Shown here: positions 1 through 12,000 of the stretch, piece after piece
Position numbering within the stretch: the stretch's first letter is position 1
Layout: each line of letters opens with the position of its first letter
DNA from: Macrostomum hystrix
Taxonomy: Eukaryota; Platyhelminthes; Macrostomidae
Assembly: GCA_950097015.1 (NCBI GenBank)
Contig: CATNEN010000005.1
Location: 1,798,001-1,862,000 of the forward strand
DNA length: 64,000 nt
Direction of reading: 5' to 3'
Notes under the pieces: model-generated
What the model was told of the DNA's origin: nothing
The model's input: the letters and a program-made list of their open reading frames with translations, nothing else
Database searches by the model: none
Translations under genes and position numbers: made by a program

Positions 1-528
1 CCGGTCGGCCTTCAATCACAGTGACGTCGGTTCGATCGCGCAGACTAGTCACATTGGTGATAGTTTCTAAAGCGCTAATGCTAGCTGGTTGGCGCCTATT
101 AAACTGCCGCTGCTGCTGATGGGCTACTCCGGCTGCTTGAGAGTCGGCATTTTGAGCGGCAACCGCTGAATGAGCCTTCATGTAATCGTCAATTCCGATA
201 GACTCCACTTGTCTGACAGCCTAAAATTTATCGGATTAACAAATTTTGTAGAATATGTAGGGCACAGTTTAAACGGTAAAAAATTCTGAATAAAGGGAAA
301 AGATTTTAAAAGCATAATTAGTAAGATGTAAGTGGCTTAAAGCGACTCACCTGCATATAAGCAGGAGAATTGTCTGGGCCTTGATTCCGACTAGAATCTG
401 GTCGAGGCAACGAACCAGCTGCTGTAGTGGAGATCCTGCGCAATCCAGTTGGATCAAAAGTTTCGCCGTGTACAAATGTGCGAACCAGCTGATTGATGAA
501 TGCCGGATCGCCGCCAGCAAACTGCGCC
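1..528 (-). CDS. Two exons of an unrecognised gene, running off the left edge
   Basis: Two minus-strand exons are joined by good splice sites. The upstream exon is 351-528: its acceptor is CCCAG before 528 and its donor GTGAGT lies just below 351. The downstream exon is 1-220, with acceptor TTTTAG before 220, and it is open to the window edge. Both are open in the same frame at phase 0. They encode a hydrophilic segment beginning AQFAGGDPAFINQLVRTF, then AYMQ, then AVRQVESIGIDDYM and a Gln-rich stretch (HQQQRQFNRRQ). No membrane segment or signal is visible and I do not recognise the family. Start and stop codons lie outside what is seen. Exon reality is supported by frame and splice agreement only. 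Confidence 0.6.
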
Positions 529-3500
529 CTGGGAATTAAAAATTCAAGAATAGCTTTGTACTACTATGCACACTATATCCTAATTCGGGCTTATGTGATT
601 ACACTAGCCTTGGTTTAGTTTAGTACAGATTACTAAAGTAGAAGCTAAAATTCAAACAGGTTTTGCTGTGCATCTAAGGCTCTAGAAATTACAGTTGAAT
701 AGCACACTTGGTAATACACATTTAGACTAATAAAAAAACTAAAGAAATAATTACATTGCAAAATGGTGATGCTGATAGACAAATTGCAAGATGGTGCTGT
801 CAGTGGCCGATAGTTGATTTTACAAGCTGCAAAATGAAGTGAATTTCATTTTGTAAAACATATTGAGTTTAAAAACAACTTTGTTTAAAAATATTTTATC
901 AAACACTAAACAACATAATACTTGTTTTAGCAATAAAAGTAAAGTAGGCCTAGCTGCCTAGCAAAACAAGCTAATAAACTATAAAATGAATACAAACTAC
1001 TTATGCTTTATTTTATCTTCTTAGAAGTTAAAATTGTACATAAATATTTAACTTATATAATTGGTTCTATATTTTATAGGAAAAAATTCTAAGTAAATCA
1101 CCTAGTTGACATATGAAGTCAGGACTACATTGCAGTTTTTTATGTGGAAAAAGTTCCATTTGAAATCAATTTTATAGAGAAAAACTAGGCTATCAATTAT
1201 AACAGTGAAAAAGCTATTTAGGATTGACAGAAAAATTGTGCATTATTGATTCAAAAAACGACCCTAACTCATTGATTGGAAGCCTGAACATGACTTTGTA
1301 TATTAAACCATTGCAATATAAACTGTGATATATTTATTGTATCTATGAATTTATATAGCATCTAGCTAGGTCTACTTCAACACACTATTTGCAAACTGTG
1401 ATTTATGCCTATAAAATAGAAGGGAATCACAAGATCTTTTAAGAATCAAAATTGGTTTTAAAGAATAAAAATAGGAAAAATAAGACAGGATAAGCCTATT
1501 TATTACATCCATAGTCAGCTATCAGGAAGGTGGCACAGCATGAGCTGGAATAAATTTTGGAAGGGCAATCTGTGCGCCATCTGTGCACCATCTATGCGCT
1601 GTTTTGTCCTCTAACCCTGACCCTACACAGAAAAGCACCCTTCATATAGGGCCTAATCATATGTCCTTCATACCCCTTATTTGCCACGCTTATGTACCAA
1701 TGTGTGCCTAGACCCTTTGTGTATGCCGCGCTTGTGCACCAATGTGTGCTGAGACCCTTTGTGTGCAATGAGACCCGTTGTGTGCACAGTAATTTCCCCC
1801 TCAGAGGCCACCTTCCTGACTATGGTAGGGGCCTACTACATTAAAGCTGCTATATTAAAATTATAACTTCAAAAAATAGCTAATAAAATAATATAATAAA
1901 ATAAACACATAGTATTAGCCGATATTCAGCATTACCATTCTAGCTAATATAGGCCCTATTTCTAGATATATAACATTGCTAATGTTTTTATCACTGTCAA
2001 GACAACACATGATAAAAGAAGGTAATAAAATATATTTAAAAACATATAAAGTATATTAATTTATTAAAATCAGACCCTCGTTCAGGGACACTATGCGCAC
2101 AACTTTTAAATTTTAACAGGGGAAATAGGCCTACTGATTAAAATGAAATAGCTTGTGATGATGTGGATACGTGGATATGAGAGGTGCCAACCTCAAGAGA
2201 GATCATATGAGAGGTAAAAATCACAGCCAAAGTTTTTAATTTTGTTCTTTTTGTCAGCTTTCACACAAAGTTTCTGTCTTAATTGCTTAGGCATTTAAAA
2301 GAAAGCTTTACTGTTTTTTACATTCTTTTCAAACCTACTTGTAGACACTAGAAAATATTTATTTAACTTTGTTTAAGACTAGGCCTAAGAAATTAAGTTT
2401 TGCGCGAGATCGACTTTCCATGAAATAGACTTAACCGTTTTTCCACAAAATATGCTGGTTTGTCATAACGTTTCAGTTTTTCTATATAAAATGCGAAAAT
2501 AGTCAGATCATGCAGAAATTATTTTTTCGAAGCTGTTTGCAACATTTATACTATACAAAGCACATGTCTTAGCGGTTTCGATTTGACATTTTTCATGCTG
2601 CGACTTTCAAACAGAAACTATACTATCTATACCAGTCAAACGCGACACGAGTTGCCACTTCGCTTAAGCATGACGAATATAGAATAGGCAGAATGGCTAG
2701 TTTTAGTTTTTTAACGCATTTTATGATATTTTAACTGTCAATAACGTGAATATTAAATAAAAAATTAATAATACCAATTCCAGTAGTGACCCTATACTAT
2801 ACTTGATATGCCAGACAATCAGACATGCTTTTAGTTGTATATCAAAATGGCTGTCCTGTGCTTGTACCCAACACAATGGCCACATGGCCCCTCCTCCCCT
2901 GCTTTAGTTGTGTAATGAGGCTAATACTATTATATAAATATTTCACTTTTGTTTTTTAATCCTAAACTAATGGAACTCCTGAGTGTAAGGTGAAACATTA
3001 ATTTATACTGTCACAAATGAAAAGCTCTTATTATTCACCAAACTAAAAAGGTTGTGCTATGTTTAAAAAACAGTTAATAAATTTAGTTTTTTTTATATTT
3101 TTAACTATTTAAAATTAGAATTCATAGGCCTGTATAATGTTTGTCAAGTCATTGAAGTTGTTAAATTTTCATTTTTTTTAATTTTTTTTTATAAAAACAT
3201 TTTGGCAATGCTTCGGATTCCCACTCTAAATTATTTTGACCCCATTTTCGATTTTTTAAGTCTCAAAGTGTAGCCATAAAATGATGTTTTTTCTGAGTAA
3301 AGATTTTTCCAAAAGTCAAATTGGCAATATCCTCTACTTGATAACACACTACCACCCTGTTTAGTCTGAACTTGAACTGCTTTTGTACTTTTATAAGTAT
3401 GGACCTCTATAACTCTTTTTGTTTGCCTCAGGAGTCTAAAAAGTTCAAAAATAGGGTCAAAATGACTTAGAGCAGAAATCTGAAGGATTGCCAACATTTT

Positions 3501-5155
3501 AATAACAAAAACTGTAATTTGTTGTCATAGCTGTAATCTTAAATACTGTAATATGCTGCCACAGTTGTAATCCCAAAAATTGTATTATGCTGCCACAGTT
3601 GTAATCTAGAGTCATTCTAGGCTCTAGAATGTAGGTAGCTAATTCACAACAACTAGGTACTGGGTAATGTTTTCATAAGCATTTTAGGTATATGGTATAG
3701 AATAGCTGAAATCAAGGTAGTGTACTGCCATACTGGGTAGTTACTATGTAGTGAGTACTAGGAATTCTTTAAGGGTTATTTTTTACCATTCCTCATTATT
3801 TGTATGTTAGGCATATCACACATCTATCCAAACCTTCATTTTCATTTAATTTCATCTCAGAATAGTTGCTTTTATTCATTTGTACCTTTGTGTGACACAA
3901 AATAAGTTAATTAATGATTCAAAAATGTTACATTTTATGAATATATTGTTGGCCTGCTAAAATTTTATGGAATTTCTCACCTTTACACTCTTCTCTTCTT
4001 AACTCCACTCTTACTCTCTTCTTCTCTCTACTTTTCAACTATACTCTCTTCTACTCTACTTTTATTTTCTTTCTTTACTTCTTCTTTCACTTTATAATAA
4101 TTTCAGAATTGTTCTATTTAGTTTTAATCCCAAAATATTAAAGTTATTGCATGAGAAAATCTGACAGAATCTGTCTGATTTTATTATTTACCCAGCTCAT
4201 TACCCAATGAAAATACTGTGACTAGGCACTAGGTAATATTGTCAAAAATTACAAGCCAATCTCGGTACCAGGTACCCACACAGCCCTGAGCCATTCACAA
4301 TTTTAAAAGCTTAGTTAGCTTAGTTCTTGATGCCCTCACTAGACCTTAGTTATCTCCATGCAGAAATAATTAAAATCACCTTTATAAATGGTATTTAATG
4401 ACTGGTACATGTGTTGATCTCTCATTTCATCATTGTAGTGGATAGGCATGTCATATTGTGGTTCCACAGTGCTAGCCAACAGATTTATCTGTTGGGATCA
4501 GCTATTTAAAGAGCAAAATTGTGCATAAAAATTATCATTGAAATTCATATACCTGAAAATGTAAAATATATCACGACATCTATACAAAAATGTAGTGGCT
4601 CAGAGAACAATAGCTGTTGAAAACCTCAGCCGAAAGAGTTGTTCTAGGTCACTGTTAGACAAGTAGCCACTCTTTAATTTTACTAAATAAGGAAATTCAT
4701 TCTGAAAACTTATGATCTTGAAAGTTAAAGCAGCTTTGTTTGCATCAGTACAATTAAAAAGCTTAATATGGGCTGGTTATTATAGGCTTTTCTATGACTC
4801 GGGCATGATAGAAAAAGTCCTGATGAGTAGTTACCTAGTGCATACTAATGTCTAGATTTTGGAATACTCTTAAATTGCAGCATAATTTCCATTAAAGTAT
4901 ATTCATATTCATTAAAACTGCATGACTGAAAGTGCTACATCATTATCCATTGGTATATTAGCATAAGTGGATTTGCTATTTTGTGCTGCATTTATTAGTT
5001 TTATTGAACAGCCTCTGTGGGAGAACTTATTTTGATTCACTTATGGGAATATTTGTTAACTGCTTTGCGACTCACCTATAAAAATAAATATCTTAAGAAC
5101 ACTTTCCATCCTACTATTCAGATTAAAAAAGCATCCGAGTCTAATTAGACCATTT
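529..5155. other. AT-rich non-coding stretch
   Basis: This is intronic or intergenic DNA with long A/T runs and no supported exon. It probably includes upstream introns of the minus-strand gene at the left edge. The only structured segment I see is a foldback element near 1.5-1.8 kb. A minus-strand open frame at 3231-3497 has no coding character. Confidence 0.6.
1509..1825. mobile_element. Foldback / MITE-like element
   Basis: The left end reads CCATAGTCAG, a 7-base insert, then GAAGGTGGC. The right end, reverse-complemented, reads CCATAGTCAGGAAGGTGGC. The two ends therefore form an inverted repeat of about 19 bp, interrupted once, around a 270 bp core rich in GTGCACCA/TGTGTGC motifs. There is no coding capacity. 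No clear target-site duplication can be defined, so the superfamily is unknown. Confidence 0.45.
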
Positions 5156-5626
5156 ATGACTGACAGCAATCAGTCGAACAGTAGGCAGGCTGTAATTCAA
5201 CTAGCTCAGACTCTAAACCTCAGCAATGTTGGCAGCCTCGCTAAAGATATTTCGCCGCAGGAGCGCACTATTTTGCAACTGTACGCTGCCACTGAACAGA
5301 AGCGTGCCATCTGTTTGCAACAGCACGCCGAACAGAGCGAGAAAATCACAGACAGTATTGTTGATTGCAAATTAACTCTACAATTGATTGATAGACGTCG
5401 GGCTGAGCTGTGCCGACTGCGGCAGATTGTTGGCGAATCCGCTCTGGAATCGCACGCCCTAAATCTGCGCTTCGATTGTCTGAATAGGAACGAAGAGCTC
5501 ACACTGAGACAGTTGGACGAGCTGCGAAAGCAGGACCGAATGCTTCAACGGCAGAGACTGAACATTATTCATATAGAAGAGGTTAGAGATGGCATTGTTA
5601 ATAGATTTCTCAATGGATCTAATTAA
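5156..5626 (+). CDS. Small coiled-coil protein, single exon
   Basis: An uninterrupted 156-residue frame from ATG to TAA, with GC and codon use unlike the AT-rich flanks. The sequence is rich in Glu, Gln, Arg and Leu. From about residue 35 to 145 it shows heptad-like spacing (ILQLYAATEQKR, LIDRRRAELCRLRQ, LRQLDELRKQDRMLQRQRL), which suggests a long coiled coil. There is no signal peptide or membrane segment. A poly(A)-like AATAAA occurs within the TAA microsatellite near 5740. The length and coiled-coil layout are compatible with a small cytoskeletal or centrosomal subunit (an augmin HAUS1-like protein is one idea), but no diagnostic motif is visible and I do not assign a function. It could also be one exon of a larger gene. 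Confidence 0.6.
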   Translation: MTDSNQSNSRQAVIQLAQTLNLSNVGSLAKDISPQERTILQLYAATEQKRAICLQQHAEQSEKITDSIVDCKLTLQLIDRRRAELCRLRQIVGESALESHALNLRFDCLNRNEELTLRQLDELRKQDRMLQRQRLNIIHIEEVRDGIVNRFLNGSN

Positions 5627-5761
5627 CTAATTTTGGTTGCCAAGTTGCATAGGGAATCGGTTTTTTACAATTGGAGGTTGTAAGGTACAAGTCTTAGTTA
5701 AAATATTTGCTTTTCTAACTTTTATCTTCTGTAATAATAATAATAATAAATGATTACACCA

Positions 5762-5912
5762 GCCCCAATGGGGCCAGATGTGCAGCAAACAGCAGGCGCA
5801 CAGTTAAGTGTCTTTCTAAAGGACACAAATTGTTCCAGTGGAGTCAGGTATCGAACCCCCGACCTTTAAGTCGTGAATCCGACGCTCTAACCACAAGGCT
5901 ACAGCCTCCATC
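5762..5912 (-). mobile_element. tRNA-derived SINE, family 1, minus strand
   Basis: Read on the minus strand this has an A-box-like TAGCCTTGTGGTTAGAGCG and a B-box-like GGTTCGATAC. These are followed by the family-specific ACTCCACTGGAACAATTTG, also present in the copies at 28.8 and 29.4 kb. The 3' part is partly diverged. The tRNA-like head has been drawn into the 108-bp tandem repeat next to it. Confidence 0.75.
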
Positions 5913-6200
5913 TACTGCCTATAATATAATTTACTGGTGGACTCTGGTCACTGGTGCAACATTTGGTGACAATAGACCAGCAGAGTCCGACGCTCTAACC
6001 ACAAGGCTACAGCCTCCATCTACTGCCTATAATATAATTTACTGGTGGACTCTGGTCACTGGTGCAACATTTGGTGACAATAGACCAGCAGAATCCGACG
6101 CTCTAACCACAAGGCTACAGCCTCCATCTACTGCCTATAATATAATTTACTGGTGGACTCTGGTCACTGGTGCAACATTTGGTGACAATAGACCAGCAGA
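5877..6200. repeat. 108-bp tandem repeat, three copies
   Basis: Three nearly identical 108-bp units begin at about 5877, 5985 and 6093 (anchor GACGCTCTAA at 5881, 5989 and 6097). Each unit contains the minus-strand A-box portion of the SINE plus unrelated flank (TAATATAATTTACTGG). Because 108 is a multiple of 3 the array stays open for 36 residues per unit, giving a spurious 158-codon frame. Confidence 0.9.
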
Positions 6201-7204
6201 AAGCACACGGATACATTATGCAGGTACACATCCAGAAATGTACATCTGCCATAACTTTCTTAAAAGGGTACTCTCTCAATATTACTTTAGACTGTTCGGA
6301 TTTTAAAGGTTCTTAAAGTAAAAAAATTGACCGACAATGCGGATTTGAGTTGACTGACTTTTTGGTGCCAGAATCGGACGCCTTAACCGTCCTTCCACTA
6401 AATCCCCACTCTATGTACTGAGTAGGTGACGAAGTACTCGACTGTAAGATAAGATCACCTGAATGTAATTTAGTAGTGTCATAGGATGTCAACGCTTTAA
6501 TTAGACTCGCTTCCTTAGTACTTTATTGTGTTTTTAAAAGTACCTTTATTTCAATTGCAGTGTCATTCTTTCAATTAGTGTAATATATATTTTTATGTAA
6601 TATGTGCCTAAATATTAGCTGATTCACATTTTAATCAATTTTGCGTCTGTTTTATTCCACTCCTGTTAACATTTTATTCAGTTTTTTTGTCACTTTTTTT
6701 CTAATATAATTGGATAGGTGAAATGGGGTCAGAATTCCAGTATTATAAATTGAAATAGCAACATAATGTTACTTTTTAGTTTTTTAGTCTTTAAAGTGCT
6801 AAAATGATGATGTTGTTTAATTTGCTAAAGGTTTTTGTTGTTTTTTTTCGTTTGTTAGCAAAGCATGACAATTTCAGTTCAAGGATTCTGAAGCGATTAT
6901 AAAAATAAACGAATAATCAATTGCAATTAAGATTATTGAGTCCAATTCATTAATAGATTTTTGGCAGAATTTTTGTTCTCATTAATTCAATATTAATTCA
7001 ATAATCACCTTTTAAATATTAAACGTGTTTAGTTATTTGCTCAATCCCATGTTAATGTGATAACTCAGGTAACTATTTTATTGACAACTGGCATTGATTT
7101 TTTATTATCTATGAATTAGAATCTTATATCGCAATATTGCTGTGTAAATTGCGATTTCTGAATAACAAGTCTAAACTTAAGTATATTCAATAAATTATAT
7201 TTTT
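6201..7204. other. AT-rich intergenic DNA
   Basis: No coding frame is supported. Near 6340-6412 the minus strand carries a degenerate tRNA-like stretch (AGTGGAAGGACGGTTAAGG, then GGCGTCCGATTC), possibly another decayed SINE head. The rest is low-complexity A/T sequence. Confidence 0.5.
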
Positions 7205-7470
7205 GTCTATACTCAACTACCATCTCCCTATACTCTTACACTTCCCAACTACCATCTCCCTAATCTGTTCCACTTCCCAACTGTCAACTCCCTAAACTGT
7301 GCCACTTCCCAACTGTCATCTCCCTAATCTGTTAAACTTCCCAACTACCATCTCCCTAATCTGTTCCACTTCCCAACTGTCATCTCCCTAGTCTGTTCCA
7401 CTTCCCAACTGTCATCTCCCTAAACTGTGCCACTTCCCAACTACCTTCTCCCTACCTACGAGTCTCCTAC
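7205..7470. repeat. Minisatellite, 32-bp unit, about 8 copies
   Basis: Units contain CTTCCCAACT, CATCTCCCTAA and CTGTTCCA, with a measured spacing of 32 bp (for example TCCCTAAT at 7321 and 7353). It ends about 40 bp upstream of the dehydrogenase start codon, so it lies in that gene's promoter or 5' leader. Confidence 0.9.
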
Positions 7471-7509
7471 TCTATCCACCTTCCACAAAGTCTTTCCAAT
7501 CCCAACTAC

Positions 7510-8661
7510 ATGTTCCAGGCTTTCTCCATTAGTATGATGAGCAGCGCTACCTGGACAGGCATTGTGGCGGGTGCTGGCGGCTGCTGCCTTCTGGCTCTCC
7601 TGCTCGTCCGTCGCCGTCGAAGTCATCGTCTCAAGGAGGCGTCGAGCCTGTTGCCGCAGGCAGATCTCGCCAGCCTGACTGAAGGCATTGTTGTTACAGG
7701 TGCCGGCGCGGGCATTGGCGCCGCTCTTGTCCGCCTACTTGTCAATCATTGTCACGCGGGTTTAGTTGTTGCCACTTGTCGGGCTCGAACTTCTGATGTC
7801 GTCCTCGACAGCCCGAACGAAAAAGACGACAACGACGAGGTTCATTGTCGTCTGCCCGTGGATCTCGCCGATCTGGCATCGATTCGCCGTTTCGCCGACA
7901 ATTTGGCTGAATTGTTTCGCTGTCGGCGTGTTCGCCTAAGTCACCTGGTCTGCAACGCTGGCATTTTCTTTCCGTCAACGCCAACCTCAGTCGACGGTCT
8001 GCCTATCCATGCGGCGGTCAACTTTATTGCCAACGTTGAACTAATTCGCTCGTTGCTTAGCAACGGTTTGCTGTTACCCGGCTTCACTAGGGTTATATTT
8101 GTCTCTTCTTCGCTTAGTCGACGCGGGGTTGCTAGGGACACATTTGGCGTACCAGTTTGCTCCGATTCGATTGCTAAGGAAGCCAGTTCCGTTGCTAAGG
8201 ACTCTAGTTCCGTTGCTAAGGAAGCCAGTTCCGCTGTTGCTAAAGATGCAAAGTCGTCAATTTCAATGATGCAGCAGTTCACTGCGATTTCTTCAATGGT
8301 AGCATATGCCGATAGCAAACAATGCTTGAATTTGTTAGCCCAGCATTTGCACGCCAATGTCGGTGTAGAAACTTTAGCAGCTTTTACTGGCGGCCCTGTT
8401 GCCACGCGCCTGCTGCTGCCAAAGTGGCTGCCGAAATCTGTTCAGCCATTAACACTCTGGTTGTTGTCTTTAATTATCCAATCGCCTGAATGCGTGGCAG
8501 CCCACCTACTAGGCCTAATGTGCCGTCGAGATGTTTCGTCGGGCCGTGTCTATTCTGCTGGTATCAATGTTGCTTGGCCTTGCGTATTGCCCAATGAGAA
8601 ATTGGCCGAGTTTATTGCCGGCTACGAGCGGCTAATTGACCAACTGCGCTTAGAAGCTTGA
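7510..8661 (+). CDS. Membrane-anchored short-chain dehydrogenase/reductase (retinol dehydrogenase-like)
   Basis: A 383-residue intronless protein of the classical SDR family, predicted to use NAD(P)H to oxidise or reduce a small lipophilic alcohol or ketone. A hydrophobic anchor (about residues 14-35) is followed by RRRR, so the enzyme domain should face the cytosol. Rossmann motif TGAGAGIG is at 63-70, VDLAD at 117-121, NAG at 149-151, structural Asn at 171, catalytic Ser in VSSSLS at about 199-203 and YADSK (Tyr266, Lys270). Arg91 and Arg93 after the second strand hint at NADP. Layout resembles RDH11-14/DHRS13. The odd part is residues 221-249, an Ala/Ser/Lys repeat (VAKDSSS, VAKEASS) made by a 21-bp tandem DNA repeat between catalytic Ser and Tyr. 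Substrate cannot be read from the sequence. Confidence 0.88.
   Translation: MFQAFSISMMSSATWTGIVAGAGGCCLLALLLVRRRRSHRLKEASSLLPQADLASLTEGIVVTGAGAGIGAALVRLLVNHCHAGLVVATCRARTSDVVLDSPNEKDDNDEVHCRLPVDLADLASIRRFADNLAELFRCRRVRLSHLVCNAGIFFPSTPTSVDGLPIHAAVNFIANVELIRSLLSNGLLLPGFTRVIFVSSSLSRRGVARDTFGVPVCSDSIAKEASSVAKDSSSVAKEASSAVAKDAKSSISMMQQFTAISSMVAYADSKQCLNLLAQHLHANVGVETLAAFTGGPVATRLLLPKWLPKSVQPLTLWLLSLIIQSPECVAAHLLGLMCRRDVSSGRVYSAGINVAWPCVLPNEKLAEFIAGYERLIDQLRLEA
8160..8260 (+). repeat. Coding 21-bp tandem repeat inside the dehydrogenase
   Basis: Units of the form GTTGCTAAGG followed by about 11 bases ending GTTCC repeat roughly three to four times. They encode VAK(E/D)(A/S)SS heptads in frame. The last copies are diverged (GCTGTTGCTAAAGATGCAAAG). 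Confidence 0.85.
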
Positions 8662-9006
8662 TTAAAATGCTACTATTTCTACTAAGAGTAGTGTAGTTTG
8701 ATTGATGAAAAATATATATAAAGCAAATCTATTTTAGTCTGGTTTTAATTACTGATTTATATATAATTAAATAATTATTCAAAGATTTATTTATTCAGAT
8801 GAATATTTTAAGTAGTATGAAAGTATATCCAGCTAGAAAGGAGTGTTCAGAAAATTACTAAGATATTATCAGTTTTACTCGCTTCGTGAAATGTTAATGA
8901 ATTATATTAACAAATATATTTTATTCCCATAGATCCCTATTCATAGTGGCAAGAATATATTACATTCAAAACCTACCAATTGAATTTCAGTGAGGGCATT
9001 TAAGAC
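8662..9006. other. Intergenic AT-rich spacer
   Basis: This is the 3' flank of the dehydrogenase and the 5' flank of the aminopeptidase. An ATTAAA directly after the stop could serve as a poly(A) signal. I see nothing else. Confidence 0.5.
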
Positions 9007-12000
9007 ATGCATTTAACACTAGCCTTCGGTAGAAGATTATTAACTGGTAGCTGTAAAAAGTTGCTTGCGGGTCGACCTATTAATGACACTATAACAGCTG
9101 GAACCAATTTCACTCCACGATGCGTTCGTTACTGTACTGGTAGTAATGTTAGTGCCACATCTGCTAGTGCAAAGGTAAGGCTTTATGTATTGTCAATGCA
9201 GCTTTCTATTCTGCCTGTCCGTCAGGCTCCATTCAGCCTATCAGCCTTTTCATGAGGATTTGTTTCAAACTATTCTTCACAACCTTATCAAAAGTTTCGA
9301 ATCCCCTTCGAACTCCCCTTCAGATCCCCTTCGAACTCTCCTTCAGATCCCCTTCGAACTCCCCATCAGATCCCCTTCGAACTCTCCTTCAGATCCCCTT
9401 CGAACTCCCCTTCAGATCCCCTTCGAACTCTCCTTCAGATCCCCTTTGAACTCCCCTTCAGATCCCCTTCGAACTCTCCTTCAGATCCCCTTCGAACTCT
9501 TAATCCCATTCTTCAATCTACCCAGAAACCCAGGCGTCGTGGCTACGTTGTCACCTGCGCTGTTGGAGCTTCAATCAGCGACTTGGGCTCGACCGGGTCC
9601 GCTGTCAACGAATTGCCTCAGCCAGTGCTGAGCTCCGCCGTCTCCGATTTGCAACGAAAATTCAATCGCGACATTGCCACCATGGTCGAATCCGCGGCCA
9701 GACCGGCCCGCCCCGGCCAGCTGCTGTTGCTGCCAGGCGCTCTTGGACGCGACGCCGATGGCTACATTGCCGACCTGTGCGTAGTCGGCGTAGCCGCAGA
9801 TTCCAAATCTGGTGGCTTGGCCGAACGCGTCGCTGCCGGCGCCGAACCGTTGGAGCCCTGGGAGGCGCGTGAGGACCGGCGAACCGCTGTGCGACAGGCT
9901 GTGGCAGCTCTGCGCGATCTGGGCTGTCGGCAGGTGAACTTTACTTAATTAATTAACATAAACTTTCGTAGTTTGTTATCTTTCTCAAGCTGCATTCAGC
10001 ATCTTCCTCAGGCTGCATTCAGCATCTTCCTCAGGCCACATTCAGCATCTTCCTCAGGCCACATTCAGCATCTTCCTCACGCCACATTCAGTATCTTCCT
10101 CAGGCTGCATTCAGCATCTTCCTCAGGCTGCATTCAGCATCTTCCTCAGGCCACATTCAGCATCTTCCTCAGGCCACATTCAGCATCTTCCTCAGGCCAC
10201 ATTCAGCATCTTCCTCAGGCCACATTCAGTATCTTCCTCAGGCTGCATTCAGCATCTTCCTCAGGCCACATTCAGCATCTTCCTCAGGCTGCATTCAGCA
10301 TCTTCCTCAGGCCACATTCAGCATCTTCCTCACGCCACATTCAGCATCTTCCTCAGGCCACATTCAGCATCTTCCTCACGCCACATTCAGTATCTTCCTC
10401 AGGCTGCATTCAGCATCTTCCTCAGGCTGCATTCAGCATCTTCCTCAGGCCACATTCAGCATCTTCCTCAGGCTGCATTCAGCATCTTCCTCAGGCTGCA
10501 TTCAGCATCTTCCTCAGGCCACATTCAGCATCTTCCTCAGGCCACATTCAGCATCTTCCTCAGGCCACATTCAGCATCTTCCTCAGGCTGCATTCAGCAT
10601 CTTCCTCAGGCTGCATTCAGCATCTTCCTCAGGCCACATTCAGCATCTTCCTCAGGCTGCATTCAGCATCTTCCTCAGGCCACATTCAGCATCTTCCTCA
10701 GGCTGCATTCAGCATCTTCCTCAGGCCACATTCAGTATCTTCCTCAGGCTGCATTCAGCATCTTCCTCAGGCTGCATTCAGCATCTTCCTCAGGCTGCAT
10801 TCAGCATCTTCCTCAGGCCACATTCAGTATCTTCCTCAGGCTGCATTCAGCATCTTCCTCAGGCTGCATTCAGCATCTTCCTCAGGCTGCATTCAGCATC
10901 TTCCTCAGGCCACATTCAGCATCTTCCTCAGGCTGCATTCAGCATCTTCCTCAGGCTGCATTCAGCATCTTCCTCAGGCTGCATTCAGCATCTTCCTCAG
11001 GCTGCATTCAGCATCTTCCTCAGGCTGCATTCAGCATCTTCCTCAGGCTGCATTCAGCATCTTCCTCAGGCTGCATTCAGCATCTTCCTCAGGCTGCATT
11101 CAACATCTTCCTCAGGCTGAATTCAGCAGCTCTTGCTTAGCTTTATTTAAATTACTTTTTATTTAAATCGAGTAGTTTCTTCTTTATTCCGAGATGCAAA
11201 CTCTATTTGAACAGAATGATAAATTTAGTATATTGGATTAGCTTTTTGGCCCCCCTTCAAGTCCCTACGTAGAGAATTCCTAGAGTCCTTAAAATACCTT
11301 GCAGTGTTAGTAAACTTTCCTATTCTGTCCAGGTAATGTTGGACACAGGTATGCAGCCTGCGACGTCTGCCTCCATAGGAGCCGAAAATGACGACGTCAC
11401 TGACGTGGCCGAATCTGCCCAGTCTGCCGCCCAGGTCTATCGACGCGCGCCTCCACGACGGCCCCTAGCAACTGACGACGCCGACGCTAACGACAATGCG
11501 CCAACCCTTATTGGCCGTATTCATGGCAACGCCGGCAACTCGGAAGCGTGGGATTACGGCCTTACTCTAGGCTTAGCCGAGGCTCGAGCTCGCGACCTCA
11601 TGGAACGGCCGGCTAATCTGTGCACACCGGAATGGTTCTGCCGACAGGCTGTTGAAGCCGCAGCCGCGCTCGGTCCCGGAGTTCAAGTCGCTGTTCACGA
11701 TGAAAATTGGATTAAGGATAGGAAAATGGGCGGCTTGTTGGCTGTATCCAAGGGATCAAAGGAGCCGCCGAGATTTTTAGTTGCTAAGTGAGATAGTTTT
11801 TGTGAAAATGCAATTGAAATTCTAGCAGAAAAAAATATTTTAATCATATTAGACTACTCGCTCAGTAGAAATATAAGCCTATTACCCTCTTAATATTAAT
11901 AAAGCAAGTAATATGAGTAACGAGGGGATTTTTTCCAACATTAATTTTCTTTCGCTTGAACAAAAGGCAGACAGGCGAGGGTCGATGGCGAAGCGTTAGC

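Noticed and set aside
5830-6306. 158-codon frame
   Set aside because: It consists of the SINE and its 108-bp tandem repeat.
9973-11166. 397-codon repeat protein
   Set aside because: It is the 23-bp array in aminopeptidase intron 2, flanked by valid splice sites of the host gene.
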